A program made the position numbers and the translations under genes. From NCBI GenBank assembly GCA_041821315.1, contig JBGUEO010000009.1, positions 1 to 64,000 on the forward strand: a stretch of 64,000 bases of DNA, read 5' to 3'. The notes under the pieces were generated by a model that worked only from the letters and a program-made list of their open reading frames with translations, had not been told where the DNA came from and did no database searches. Within the stretch, counting starts at the first letter, position 1. The number at the start of each line of letters is the position of its first letter. The stretch is from DIGJ01 sp041821315. GTDB lineage: Bacteria > Bacillota > Clostridia > Lachnospirales > Lachnospiraceae. Positions 16,697 to 25,149 of this stretch are shown here, one piece after another.

Positions 16697-16728
16697 AGAG
16701 TAAAGCTCTGATGCTTTGCTCTTTTTTA
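16697..16728 (+). terminator. terminator after yerC
   Basis: AGAGTAAAGC pairs with GCTTTGCTCT with one mismatch, followed by TTTTTT. Confidence 0.85.
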
Positions 16729-16778
16729 GACTTGTCATATAGTATTAATTACTATATAATGTATATGAGGTGATTATA

Positions 16779-17489
16779 ATGAGCATAGACAATCATGATT
16801 ATGTCATGGAAATTATCCGAAGTTTACAAAATATTGATTACATCAAACCAAGTGAAATACCAAACATCGCCTTGTATATGGATCAAGTAACAACTTTTAT
16901 GGATGAACATCTAAACGCTTCCAAGCGCTATCCAGAGGATAAACTCCTAACAAAGACGATGATAAACAACTATACAAAAAATGCACTGCTTCCTCCTCCA
17001 AATAAGAAGAAATATTCAAAGGAGCACATGCTTTTACTGATTTTTATCTACTATTTTAAAAACATCTTATCCATCAATGATATTCAAAATCTCTTTCATC
17101 CATTAACCGAACACTTTTACAATGTATCGGATGGAATTACCCTAGAAGAGATTTATAGTCAAGTATTCCAAATGGAAAAAGGACAAATTGATAATTTGGT
17201 AAAGGATGTTGTTCGTAAGTACAGTAAGGCAAAAGATTCGTTCCCTGAAGCAAAAAATGAAACGGATCGCGAATTTCTTCAGACCTTTGCATTTATTAGT
17301 ATGTTGAGCTTTGATGTATACACCAAAAAGATGATTATTGAACGACTCATTGACCAATCACTTTCTGGTATCAGACATCCTGAAACAAAGGATAAAACAA
17401 AGGATAATACAAAGGATAAAACAAAAGATAAACCAAGGGAAAAAGCAAAAGATAAACCAAAGGATAAAACAAAGACCAAGGAAAAGTAG
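16779..17489 (+). CDS. DUF1836 family protein with a charged repeat tail
   Basis: A 236-aa protein. The N-terminal 200 residues match the DUF1836 family of Firmicutes, with a MerR-like helical start (LLTKTMINNYTKNALLPPP, YSKEHMLLLIFIYYFK). This suggests a DNA-binding or regulatory role, but none is demonstrated. From about residue 203 the protein turns into a tail of K-D-K-T-K-D type repeats encoded by imperfect 12-bp tandem repeats (AAGGATAAAACA-like). The tail is expected to be disordered and could vary in copy number. The ATG at 16779 follows GAGGTGA. A long hairpin terminator follows. Confidence 0.8.
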   Translation: MSIDNHDYVMEIIRSLQNIDYIKPSEIPNIALYMDQVTTFMDEHLNASKRYPEDKLLTKTMINNYTKNALLPPPNKKKYSKEHMLLLIFIYYFKNILSINDIQNLFHPLTEHFYNVSDGITLEEIYSQVFQMEKGQIDNLVKDVVRKYSKAKDSFPEAKNETDREFLQTFAFISMLSFDVYTKKMIIERLIDQSLSGIRHPETKDKTKDNTKDKTKDKPREKAKDKPKDKTKTKEK

Positions 17490-17501
17490 AATGATTGATT
17501 A

Positions 17502-17546
17502 AGATGTTGTATAATAACCTTATTGTTATTTCACAACATCTTTTTT
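17502..17546 (+). terminator. terminator between the DUF1836 gene and pcrA
   Basis: AGATGTTGT and ACAACATCT enclose a second stem, AATAAC/GTTATT; a T-run follows. The hairpin is nearly symmetrical. Confidence 0.85.
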
Positions 17547-17579
17547 GTGCAACAAATATATATAGTTAGGAGTACTCAT

Positions 17580-19892
17580 ATGAATGAAATATTGAAAGGA
17601 CTAAATCCAGAGCAGGCCAAGGCAGTAATGCATAACACTGGACCACTTCTTATTTTGGCAGGTGCTGGTTCAGGAAAAACCAGGGTACTGACTCACCGAA
17701 TTGCCTATTTGATTGATGAATGCCAAATAAACCCTTGGAATATACTAGCACTCACTTTTACGAATAAAGCAGCCAGTGAAATGCGCGAACGTGTCGATCG
17801 AATTGTCGGTTATGGATCAGAAAATATTTGGGTAAGCACCTTCCATTCTACCTGCGTTCGTATCCTTAGACGTTACATTGATGTCATTGGATATGATAAG
17901 AGTTTTACTATTTATGATTCCGACGATCAAAAGACTCTCATTCGCGAGGTTTTAAAATATTTAAATATTGATACGAAAACTACAAAGGAACGTGCAGTTC
18001 TCTCCGTTATATCCAATGCAAAGGATGAACTGATTACTCCTTATGCTTTTTCCCAAAACGCCATCGGTGATTATAATCAGGAGCGCTATGCTAAAATCTA
18101 TATGGAATATCAAAAGCGCTTGAAACAAAACAATGCACTCGATTTTGATGACTTAATTGTTAAGACCGTTGAATTGTTTGAAAATCATCCCGATGTCTTA
18201 GTTTATTATCAAAACCGCTTTCAATACATAATGGTTGATGAATACCAAGATACCAATACCGCACAATTTCATCTAATACGTCTTCTCGCATCGACCAAGA
18301 ATGCAGATGGCGTTATGGAGCATAATCTTTGTGTAGTTGGCGACGATGACCAATCAATTTACAAGTTTCGTGGTGCAAATATTCACAATATTTTAAACTT
18401 TGAAAAACAATATCCGTCTACCCATGTTATAAAATTAGAACAAAATTACCGTTCAACAAAGACAATTTTAAATGCTGCAAATGAAGTGATTCACAATAAT
18501 TTAGAACGTACGGACAAATCCCTTTGGACTGACAATGAGGAAGGGGCTCCCATTGCCTTTACTCAATTTAACAATGAATACGAAGAATCGGATGCAATTG
18601 TAACAGATATTTACAATGCTGTTTTTGAGGATGGCTACAATTACAACGATTTTGCTATTCTCTATCGTACGAACGCACAATCACGTATTTTTGAGGAAAA
18701 GCTAGTACGCAAAAATATCCCTTATAAAATAGTCGGTGCTGTTAACTTCTATGCTCGTAGAGAGGTCAAGGATTTATTAGCATATCTAAAAACTGTTGAT
18801 AATGGTCTCGATGATGTTGCTGTAAAACGTATTATTAATGTACCTCGTAGAGGAATCGGACTTACAACCATTGATCGGGTGACCGACTATGCCATCAAAC
18901 AAAATCTCAGTTTCTATCAGGCTTTACAACATGCTTCTATGATTCCAGGTATTGGTAGAGGTATCAATAAAATTGAATCGTTCGTTTCTTTTATTGAAGT
19001 TCTAAAGGGCAAAATAAAGCAGCTTGATTATACCATTGAAGATTTAATGAATGAAATCATAGAAGCAACTGGATATGTTGAAGCCCTAAAGGGTGAAGAA
19101 TCCATTGAGGCACAGACACGTATCGAAAATATAGAAGAATTACTCAATAAAATTATTGCATTTGAACGTGCTGCCGATGAAGCACCTACACTAAGCCAAT
19201 TCTTAGAAGAAGTTGCCTTAGTGGCTGATATTGATACGTTGGAAGACAGTACGAATCTAGTCGTTCTCATGACACTACATAGTGCAAAGGGTCTTGAATT
19301 TCCTTTTGTATATCTTTGTGGTATGGAAGATGGCATTTTCCCTAGCTATATGACAATTAATTCAGATGATATAAGCGAACTTGAAGAAGAACGCCGCCTT
19401 TGCTACGTTGGAATTACACGTGCAAAGAAGCGATTATCCATCAGCTGTGCAAGACAGCGAATGGTACACGGAGAAACTCAGTTTAATAAGCCCTCTCGCT
19501 TTGTAAGAGAAATCCCTCGCTACCTACTAAAGGAAACGAGAGAAAGCGTAAAACCTCGATATCCAAAAATAAATACTACTGCTTTTTCGAGCAATCCTTC
19601 CAATCTTTTTTCAAACAACCCAATGATTCAAAAGGGATTTTCGAACAGCCGCGAACAGTTAAATGATACTATTTTTGACAAGCCAAAGAAGGTAACACAA
19701 ACTCCGGACAAATCAAGTTTTCCTCCCGCCTATACAATCGGTGATCGTATTGAACATACGCGTTTTGGGACAGGCATAGTAACCGATATGAAAGCATTAC
19801 CAAACGACTATGAAGTTAGCGTGGTTTTCGATACACAGGGAGTCAAAAAGATGAGAGCCTCTTTTGCAAAATTAAGTAAAATTAATCAATGA
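17580..19892 (+). CDS. pcrA: ATP-dependent DNA helicase PcrA/UvrD
   Basis: A 770-aa SF1 helicase. Walker A is GAGSGKT (28-34). The other motifs are LTFTNKAASEM (Ia), VDEYQDTN (II), GDDDQSIYKFRGA (III), a QNYRS segment (IV), VVLMTLHSAKGLEF (V) and VGITRAKKRL (VI). The C-terminal 60 residues (GDRIEHTRFGTGIV) are the PcrA-type RNA-polymerase-binding tail. It unwinds DNA 3'-5' in repair and plasmid replication and removes RecA. The ATG at 17580 has TTAGGAG upstream; the frame before it lies in the preceding terminator. Slightly longer than Bacillus PcrA (about 740 aa). Confidence 0.96.
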   Translation: MNEILKGLNPEQAKAVMHNTGPLLILAGAGSGKTRVLTHRIAYLIDECQINPWNILALTFTNKAASEMRERVDRIVGYGSENIWVSTFHSTCVRILRRYIDVIGYDKSFTIYDSDDQKTLIREVLKYLNIDTKTTKERAVLSVISNAKDELITPYAFSQNAIGDYNQERYAKIYMEYQKRLKQNNALDFDDLIVKTVELFENHPDVLVYYQNRFQYIMVDEYQDTNTAQFHLIRLLASTKNADGVMEHNLCVVGDDDQSIYKFRGANIHNILNFEKQYPSTHVIKLEQNYRSTKTILNAANEVIHNNLERTDKSLWTDNEEGAPIAFTQFNNEYEESDAIVTDIYNAVFEDGYNYNDFAILYRTNAQSRIFEEKLVRKNIPYKIVGAVNFYARREVKDLLAYLKTVDNGLDDVAVKRIINVPRRGIGLTTIDRVTDYAIKQNLSFYQALQHASMIPGIGRGINKIESFVSFIEVLKGKIKQLDYTIEDLMNEIIEATGYVEALKGEESIEAQTRIENIEELLNKIIAFERAADEAPTLSQFLEEVALVADIDTLEDSTNLVVLMTLHSAKGLEFPFVYLCGMEDGIFPSYMTINSDDISELEEERRLCYVGITRAKKRLSISCARQRMVHGETQFNKPSRFVREIPRYLLKETRESVKPRYPKINTTAFSSNPSNLFSNNPMIQKGFSNSREQLNDTIFDKPKKVTQTPDKSSFPPAYTIGDRIEHTRFGTGIVTDMKALPNDYEVSVVFDTQGVKKMRASFAKLSKINQ

Positions 19893-20015
19893 AACTCCAT
19901 CAAACCAGTTTTCATAAAAAATATTTTATAGTAAAATCATACAAATTGTGGTATAATAACCTTAAGTTTTTTAATTAAACTTATAAACCTTACGATTAGA
20001 AAGGATGTGCATATT

Positions 20016-20267
20016 ATGTCAAATAAGATTGAAGATTTGTTGAACGCCGCAAAGATTAACGAATTAGTCCATAAAAAGCAGTTAGATGAAGAAAAAAAAT
20101 CCTGCATTGTTTGGATACTTGCTGTAATCGGAGCTGTTGCCGCTGTTGCCGCAATCGCTTATACCGTATACAAATACTTTATTCCAGATTATTTAGAAGA
20201 TTTTGAAGATGATTTCGATGACGATTATGACGATGATTTTTTTGATGATGAGGAAACAGAAGAATAA
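20016..20267 (+). CDS. 83-aa single-span membrane protein with an acidic tail
   Basis: An 83-aa protein. A charged N-terminus (1-28) is followed by one hydrophobic span (about 30-50, IVWILAVIGAVAAVAAIAYTV). The tail is extremely acidic, with Asp and Glu making up most of the last 30 residues. Predicted orientation is uncertain. AAAGGATG precedes the ATG. It is a single transcription unit with its own terminator, between pcrA and the dipicolinate genes. No function is recognised; small proteins of this shape recur in related clostridia. Confidence 0.75.
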   Translation: MSNKIEDLLNAAKINELVHKKQLDEEKKSCIVWILAVIGAVAAVAAIAYTVYKYFIPDYLEDFEDDFDDDYDDDFFDDEETEE

Positions 20268-20274
20268 TTTTTTG

Positions 20275-20304
20275 AAAGGTTCGGCAAAAGCCGGACCTTT
20301 TTTA
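20275..20304 (+). terminator. terminator after the acidic-tail protein
   Basis: AAAGGTTCGGC, AAAA loop, GCCGGACCTTT, then T-run: a perfect 11-bp stem. Confidence 0.92.
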
Positions 20305-20354
20305 TTGTTTTCACATAGAATGATATATAAACTTAGCATTTTTTTGGAGGCATT

Positions 20355-21230
20355 ATGTACGAAATTGTATTATTTGGCGGCGATATTCGCCAGATTTACA
20401 TGGCACAATATTTTAGAGCCCTTGATTATTCTGTTATCACCTATGGACTTTCTCATCCTTTGATTCAAGATATATGCAAACAAGCTTCATCCTTTCAAGA
20501 GGCAATTTCTTTGGGAAGTATATTGATTGGACCGATTCCATTATCAAACGACCAAACAAATATTCCATCTCTAACCTCTTGCTCTGATTTAAACCTTGAT
20601 ACATTACTTGATACGATTCGCAAAGATCAAGTTCTATTTGCAGGAATGATATCAACTTCCGTGGTTGAGTATTGTGATAAAAACCAAATTATCTGTTATG
20701 ATTTTATGAAAGAAGACTCTGTCGCAATTGCAAACGGAATTGCAACCGCAGAAGGTGCCATTATGGAAGCTATCGGAAAAAGCACCGGAAATCTCCATAA
20801 ATCCTCTACCCTGGTCCTAGGGTTTGGTCGATGTGCAAAAATTCTTGCACATAAGTTAGACGGTCTTGATGCTTATGTTACCGTCTGTGCGAGAAATGAT
20901 TCGGATCTAGCCTATGCCGAAGCATTTGGATATGAAACTTGTACCCTGTGTGATCTCCCTGCAAAAATAAACTCATATTCCTACATTTTTAACTCGATTC
21001 CTTATATGGTATTGTCAAAAGAATTACTTTACCAAGTTTCAAAAGACACTACCATTATTGATATTGCATCATCTCCTGGGGGATTAGACTATTCGACTGC
21101 AAGAGCGCTTAATCTAAATGCATCTCTTTCCCTTGGCATTCCTGGAAAAGTAGCACCAAAAGCATCCGCCAAACTATTGGCGAATTATTGTCTTAAAAAA
21201 TTATCTTGTAGAAAGAAGGTATCACCATGA
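20355..21230 (+). CDS. dpaA: dipicolinate synthase subunit A
   Basis: A 291-aa subunit of dipicolinic acid synthase (SpoVFA). The N-terminal family motif is FGGDIRQIYMA. An NAD(P)-binding Rossmann stretch, VLGFGRCAKILAHKL, is near residue 155, and DIASSPGG lies near residue 237. With DpaB it converts a dihydrodipicolinate precursor of the lysine pathway into dipicolinic acid in the mother cell for loading into the spore core. TTGGAGG precedes the ATG. Its presence indicates an endospore former. A sporulation sigma promoter is expected upstream, but I cannot assign one with confidence. Confidence 0.94.
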   Translation: MYEIVLFGGDIRQIYMAQYFRALDYSVITYGLSHPLIQDICKQASSFQEAISLGSILIGPIPLSNDQTNIPSLTSCSDLNLDTLLDTIRKDQVLFAGMISTSVVEYCDKNQIICYDFMKEDSVAIANGIATAEGAIMEAIGKSTGNLHKSSTLVLGFGRCAKILAHKLDGLDAYVTVCARNDSDLAYAEAFGYETCTLCDLPAKINSYSYIFNSIPYMVLSKELLYQVSKDTTIIDIASSPGGLDYSTARALNLNASLSLGIPGKVAPKASAKLLANYCLKKLSCRKKVSP

Positions 21231-21814
21231 CCTTAAATAGTAAAGAAATTGGCTTCGCTATGACAGGCTCTTTTTGTACCTTTTCCCTAATATTTAAGGA
21301 ACTGGAACGAATTGTAGCAACCGGAGCAAATGTTACACCTATCTTTTCAAATGCAGTACAGCATATTAACTGCCGATTTGGAAACTCAAACGAATTTTAT
21401 GAAACGGCAAAAAAAATCACAGGTCACACTCCCATTTTGACATTAGAAACTGCCGAACCAATTGGACCCAAAAGCTTATTAGATTTACTAATTATCGCAC
21501 CTTGTACCGGAAATAGTCTGGCAAAATTAAGCTTAGCAATTACAGACTCCCCTGTTCTAATGGCTGCAAAAGCGCACCTTCGTAATAATAAGCCAGTCGT
21601 TATTTTTCTTTCTACCAATGATGGATTAAGCATGAATTTAAAAAATATTGGTGCTTTATTAAATTCAAAAAATATATATTTTGTGCCATTTACACAAGAT
21701 AATCCTATAAAAAAGCCCAACTCGTTAGTTTCAGAGGCAAGCTTAATTTTAGAAACTGCTCAACTCGCATTAGAGAGTACTCAACTACAGCCTATACTCT
21801 TACCTCCAAAATAA
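21227..21814 (+). CDS. dpaB: dipicolinate synthase subunit B
   Basis: A 195-aa flavoprotein-like subunit (SpoVFB). The start is GFAMTGSFCTF, and the flavoprotein-family segment LLIIAPCTGNSLAKL lies near residues 86-100. Length is normal. Its ATG overlaps the dpaA stop by 4 bases (ATGA), so the two subunits are translationally coupled. It works with DpaA in dipicolinate formation during late sporulation. Confidence 0.94.
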   Translation: MTLNSKEIGFAMTGSFCTFSLIFKELERIVATGANVTPIFSNAVQHINCRFGNSNEFYETAKKITGHTPILTLETAEPIGPKSLLDLLIIAPCTGNSLAKLSLAITDSPVLMAAKAHLRNNKPVVIFLSTNDGLSMNLKNIGALLNSKNIYFVPFTQDNPIKKPNSLVSEASLILETAQLALESTQLQPILLPPK

Positions 21815-21900
21815 AAAACTTCACAAATTATTTAAAATTCATTAACATATTTCATTTTTGTTAATATAATAATTCTAGCAAACAAAAAGGAGTTTCTTAC

Positions 21901-22563
21901 ATGTATTATAATCAATATGCGAATACAAATAATAATAACAATAACCCCTCTCCAATCAATCGCAATCAGCAAATGAATTCCTATATACGATTACTTCATG
22001 CTGCACCAAATGCACCCTCTGTTGATGTCTATATGAATGATTCTCTGATTGCGAAAGACCTAGCTTATGGCGAATATTCGGATTATCTTGCCTTTCCAAC
22101 AGGCAATTATACAATTACGGTATATCCATCTGGTCAGATGAATTCTCCTGTGATCGATACATCAATTTTTATTCCTTCCAATGGAATCTTTACAATTGCT
22201 GTAACAGGAGTTCTTCCTGATTTGAGTCTGTATCCAATTCAAGAGCCCATTACTGGCCAGCAATCCGGAAAAGCCTGTGTACGCTTTGCTCATTTATCTC
22301 CCGATGCACCAAATGTTGATATAAAGCAAGTGGATGGTCCCATTCTATTCGCTGATGTCGCAAATAAAAACATTACAAACTATATCTGTATCCCCGAAGG
22401 AACCTATTCGTTTGACATCCTACTTGCTGGAACCAATGATTCCGTGTTAACGGTTCCAAATGTCGAACTCAAAGGAAATAATTATTATACCGTCTATGTG
22501 CTTGGACTCGCAAATGAAAGTCCCGCCCTAAAAACCTTAATCCTTCCAGAACCAAGATATTAA
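21901..22563 (+). CDS. DUF4397 protein, possible surface or spore-coat component
   Basis: A 220-aa protein. Residues 1-27 are Asn/Gln-rich low complexity. Two DUF4397 beta domains follow, with the repeated motifs IRLLHAAPNAPSVDVY (28-43) and VRFAHLSPDAPNVDI (about 123-137). No signal peptide or LPXTG motif is seen, although DUF4397 proteins are usually extracytoplasmic. Together with the neighbouring dpa genes this makes a spore-coat or exosporium location conceivable; this is inference. AAAAGGAG precedes the ATG. Confidence 0.82.
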   Translation: MYYNQYANTNNNNNNPSPINRNQQMNSYIRLLHAAPNAPSVDVYMNDSLIAKDLAYGEYSDYLAFPTGNYTITVYPSGQMNSPVIDTSIFIPSNGIFTIAVTGVLPDLSLYPIQEPITGQQSGKACVRFAHLSPDAPNVDIKQVDGPILFADVANKNITNYICIPEGTYSFDILLAGTNDSVLTVPNVELKGNNYYTVYVLGLANESPALKTLILPEPRY

Positions 22564-22596
22564 AAGGCAAACGATTTATATTCTATTTTGCAGAAT

Positions 22597-22654
22597 AAAA
22601 CCTTCAAACATGAAGCATCTTTATGCATCATCTGTTTGAAGGTTTTATTTTTTT
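22597..22654. terminator. bidirectional terminator
   Basis: A 14-bp perfect stem, AAAACCTTCAAACA (22597) with TGTTTGAAGGTTTT (22633), with a T-run on the right. A shorter T-rich tail on the other strand can serve the convergent XRE gene. Confidence 0.88.
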
Positions 22655-22690
22655 ATGGATTGATCTACTCTATAATTAACTAATTACATA

Positions 22691-23470
22691 TTACTTTGAA
22701 AAAAATGTTAAAATCAGATTTAATATTATCTTGTTAAAGTGTGGATATTGTTTCAAAATAATATCTTTTATCTGCTCACTTGTAGCCGTATCACTCAATA
22801 TTGTGTTTGTTCCATCTACCACTTTTCCAATTGCTATTGTTCCAGAAGCTACCGTACCAATTGCAATTTTTGATGCCGCTGCTACTGCACCAACTGCATA
22901 TTGCCCAAGTGCAACCCCTCCTATTGCAACTACACCTATACTAACTCCACCAAATGAAATACTACCAATCGCCACAGCAGCAAGTGCTAATATAGCTCCA
23001 AATGCAACACCTCCAAAGCAGATTCCTCCTAGTGCGACTCCTCCTATACTAATCACCCCAATTGAAACATTTCCAATTGCAACAATTCCGCATGCAAGAG
23101 CTGATCCATTCTTTGAAAATTTAATATGCACCAGCGGAATACCTGCAATTCTTTTTTTACTCTTATATTCATAACCATCTTTCTTTTTTATGCACTGCTT
23201 AATTTCATCAAGCTGCATCATGACATCCGTAGCATCTGGATTATTATTCGTCTGTATTTTCTGCATATCATCTACATCATCTCTGACCAGATAATCTAGC
23301 GTAATTTGATAAATATCGGATAAACTTATAAGTTTTTCAAGCTCGGGAATTGCATTTCCCGCTTCCCATTTACTTACAGCCTGCCTGGATACATGTAATA
23401 TGTTTGCTAATTGTTCCTGCGAGTATCCTTTTTCTTTTCTTAATTGTAATAATTTATCACAAATTTGCAT
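22691..23470 (-). CDS. XRE regulator fused to a glycine five-residue repeat domain
   Basis: A 259-aa protein. Residues 1-62 are a clear XRE HTH (YSQEQLANILHVSRQAVSKWE). A linker with charged helices follows. Residues about 128-217 are a regular five-residue repeat of the type G-x-[VI]-[AS]-[ILF], for example GGVAL, GGICF, GGVAF, GGVSI, repeated about 15 times. The period and hydrophobicity suggest either a beta-solenoid or membrane-associated glycine-zipper helices. It is not the standard pentapeptide-repeat consensus, nor a six-residue left-handed helix. GGAGGAAC precedes the ATG. Related HTH-repeat fusions occur in clostridia, but I know of no assigned function. Confidence 0.8.
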   Translation of the reverse strand: MQICDKLLQLRKEKGYSQEQLANILHVSRQAVSKWEAGNAIPELEKLISLSDIYQITLDYLVRDDVDDMQKIQTNNNPDATDVMMQLDEIKQCIKKKDGYEYKSKKRIAGIPLVHIKFSKNGSALACGIVAIGNVSIGVISIGGVALGGICFGGVAFGAILALAAVAIGSISFGGVSIGVVAIGGVALGQYAVGAVAAASKIAIGTVASGTIAIGKVVDGTNTILSDTATSEQIKDIILKQYPHFNKIILNLILTFFSK

Positions 23471-23558
23471 TTAATGTTCCTCCACTTCATTTTTCTGCTT
23501 AAACTATATCATCCTCCAATTAAGGATACAAGAACCTTACAGTTTGCAAATTGTCAAC

Positions 23559-23837
23559 CTATGGTTGCAACCTATATAATACCAAAATAAGCAAGCTTTG
23601 GACTATCAAAATAGAAGGCATTCCAATCGTAAAAGTGGCATGCTTTGTTTTATGACGAAAAATCTGCATCCCTACTATAGAACCAATGCTCCCACCCAAT
23701 ATTGCAATCAAAAATAATTTTTTTTCTGGCATTCTCCACTTTTTATGAATTGCCCTATCCTTATCGATTCCCATTGATAAAAAACCTATGATATTAATTA
23801 TAATCAGATATCCTATTATCACTATGATTGTTTGCAT
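23559..23837 (-). CDS. DUF1294 family small membrane protein
   Basis: A 92-aa protein with an N-terminal span, the family core MGIDKDRAIHKKWRMPE, GGSIGSIVGMQIFRHKT and a C-terminal span. This is the typical DUF1294 layout. Function is unknown. The ATG at 23837 is preferred to 23849 because GTGGAG lies 6 bases before it. It is transcribed alone, divergent from pheA. Confidence 0.85.
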   Translation of the reverse strand: MQTIIVIIGYLIIINIIGFLSMGIDKDRAIHKKWRMPEKKLFLIAILGGSIGSIVGMQIFRHKTKHATFTIGMPSILIVQSLLILVLYRLQP

Positions 23838-23920
23838 TTTAATCTCCACTTTTCAACTTATTTTTCAACTTATTTCTCTTCTAGTATATCGAATCTTACG
23901 CACTATTTCAAAAGTATTTT

Positions 23921-23949
23921 TTGCAAGATAGAGTGTATTAGTATATAAT
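23921..23949 (+). promoter_or_regulatory. pheA promoter
   Basis: TTGCAA (23921-23926), 17 bases, TATAAT (23944-23949), about 43 bases before the start codon. No T-box or leader peptide is visible in the short leader. Confidence 0.7.
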
Positions 23950-23991
23950 AAGTAAATATATACTTGAATAGACAAAATGGAGGATACCTAA

Positions 23992-25119
23992 TTGTTAGAT
24001 TTAGAGAAAACAAGAGAAAAAATTGATGGCATTGATAAAGAAATTGTAAAACTTTTCGAAGATAGAATGCTTCTAGCAAAAGAAGTTGCTGCGTATAAAA
24101 TAGAAACTGGAAAAGCTGTTCTTGATAAAGAACGAGAAGAAATAAAATTAAATACTCTGCAGTCCCTTGTAAAAGATGACTATAACCGTTATCCAATTCG
24201 TGAGCTTTTCACTCAGATTATGTCAATGAGCCGAAAATATCAATATAGCTTAATCCCAACCTATTCAAAGGAATTAGCTTTTACACCAGTAGATTCTCTA
24301 TTCATCCAACCGAATACAAAAGTTATTTGTTTTGGTGAGCCAGCTTCTTATTCTGAGCAAGCAATGGACAATTTCTTTGGAAACGAAGTTTCTGCCTACT
24401 ATGCAAGTACATTTCGAGAAGTTATGAAAAAGGTACATGATGGTTCTATGGAATATGGTGTCCTTCCAATTGAAAATAGCTCGACTGGTGGAGTCCTAGA
24501 TACGTATGACTTACTTCTCTCTTATGACAACTATATTATTGGTGAACATATTCTTAAAATTAATCAAGCACTTATTGGATTAAAGGGCGCAACCATCGAA
24601 CATTTAAAAACAGTTTATTCGCATCCACAAGGAATCCTTCAATGTGCCACTTTCTTTGCGTCACATCCAGCCATTGAGGCAAAAGAATATATGAGTACTT
24701 CTGCCAGTGCAAAAAAGGTAAAAGAGGATAGAGATCCTTCACAGGCTGCCATTGCGAGTGAACGTGCTGCTGCCTATTATAACCTTGATGTAATACAAGA
24801 AAACTTAAACTTTGAGACGTTTAATTCCACACGTTTTATTATTATTACCAACAAAAAAATATATCGCAAAGAAGCATCTAAAGTTTCCCTTTGCTTTGAG
24901 CTTCCTCACGAAAGCGGAACTCTCTATAATATGCTTTCTCACTTTATCTATAATAATTTGAACATGACAAAAATCGAGTCAAGACCAATTCTTGGAAGTC
25001 CTTGGGAATACCGCTTTTTTGTTGATTTTGAAGGGAATTTGCAAGAGCCAGGAGTAAAGAATGCAATTAATGGAATTAAAGAAGAAGCCGTTGATTTAAA
25101 AATACTTGGTAACTTCTAA
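23992..25119 (+). CDS. pheA: bifunctional chorismate mutase / prephenate dehydratase
   Basis: A 375-aa bifunctional P-protein of phenylalanine synthesis. The AroQ chorismate mutase (about 1-85) begins LEKTREKIDGIDKEIVKLF. The prephenate dehydratase (about 105-285) contains GVLPIENSSTGGV and FNSTRF. An ACT domain (about 293-372), with the Phe-binding motif KIESRP, indicates feedback inhibition by phenylalanine. The start codon is TTG; GGAGG lies 8 bases upstream and no in-frame ATG fits better. It has its own promoter. The next gene follows after 30 bases and may be cotranscribed. Confidence 0.95.
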   Translation: MLDLEKTREKIDGIDKEIVKLFEDRMLLAKEVAAYKIETGKAVLDKEREEIKLNTLQSLVKDDYNRYPIRELFTQIMSMSRKYQYSLIPTYSKELAFTPVDSLFIQPNTKVICFGEPASYSEQAMDNFFGNEVSAYYASTFREVMKKVHDGSMEYGVLPIENSSTGGVLDTYDLLLSYDNYIIGEHILKINQALIGLKGATIEHLKTVYSHPQGILQCATFFASHPAIEAKEYMSTSASAKKVKEDRDPSQAAIASERAAAYYNLDVIQENLNFETFNSTRFIIITNKKIYRKEASKVSLCFELPHESGTLYNMLSHFIYNNLNMTKIESRPILGSPWEYRFFVDFEGNLQEPGVKNAINGIKEEAVDLKILGNF

Positions 25120-25149
25120 TAAAAAGAGAATGGAAGGAAGTCGATACCC

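Noticed and set aside
23540..23575. Second possible BirA-like half-site (TTGTCAACC next to GGTTGCAACC)
   Set aside because: Spacer of only 3 bases and imperfect right arm, at the 3' end of the DUF1294 gene rather than a promoter.
23849..23875. Short duplication of TTTTTCAACTTA before the DUF1294 gene
   Set aside because: Twelve-base A/T-rich duplication, likely slippage; nothing supports a function.
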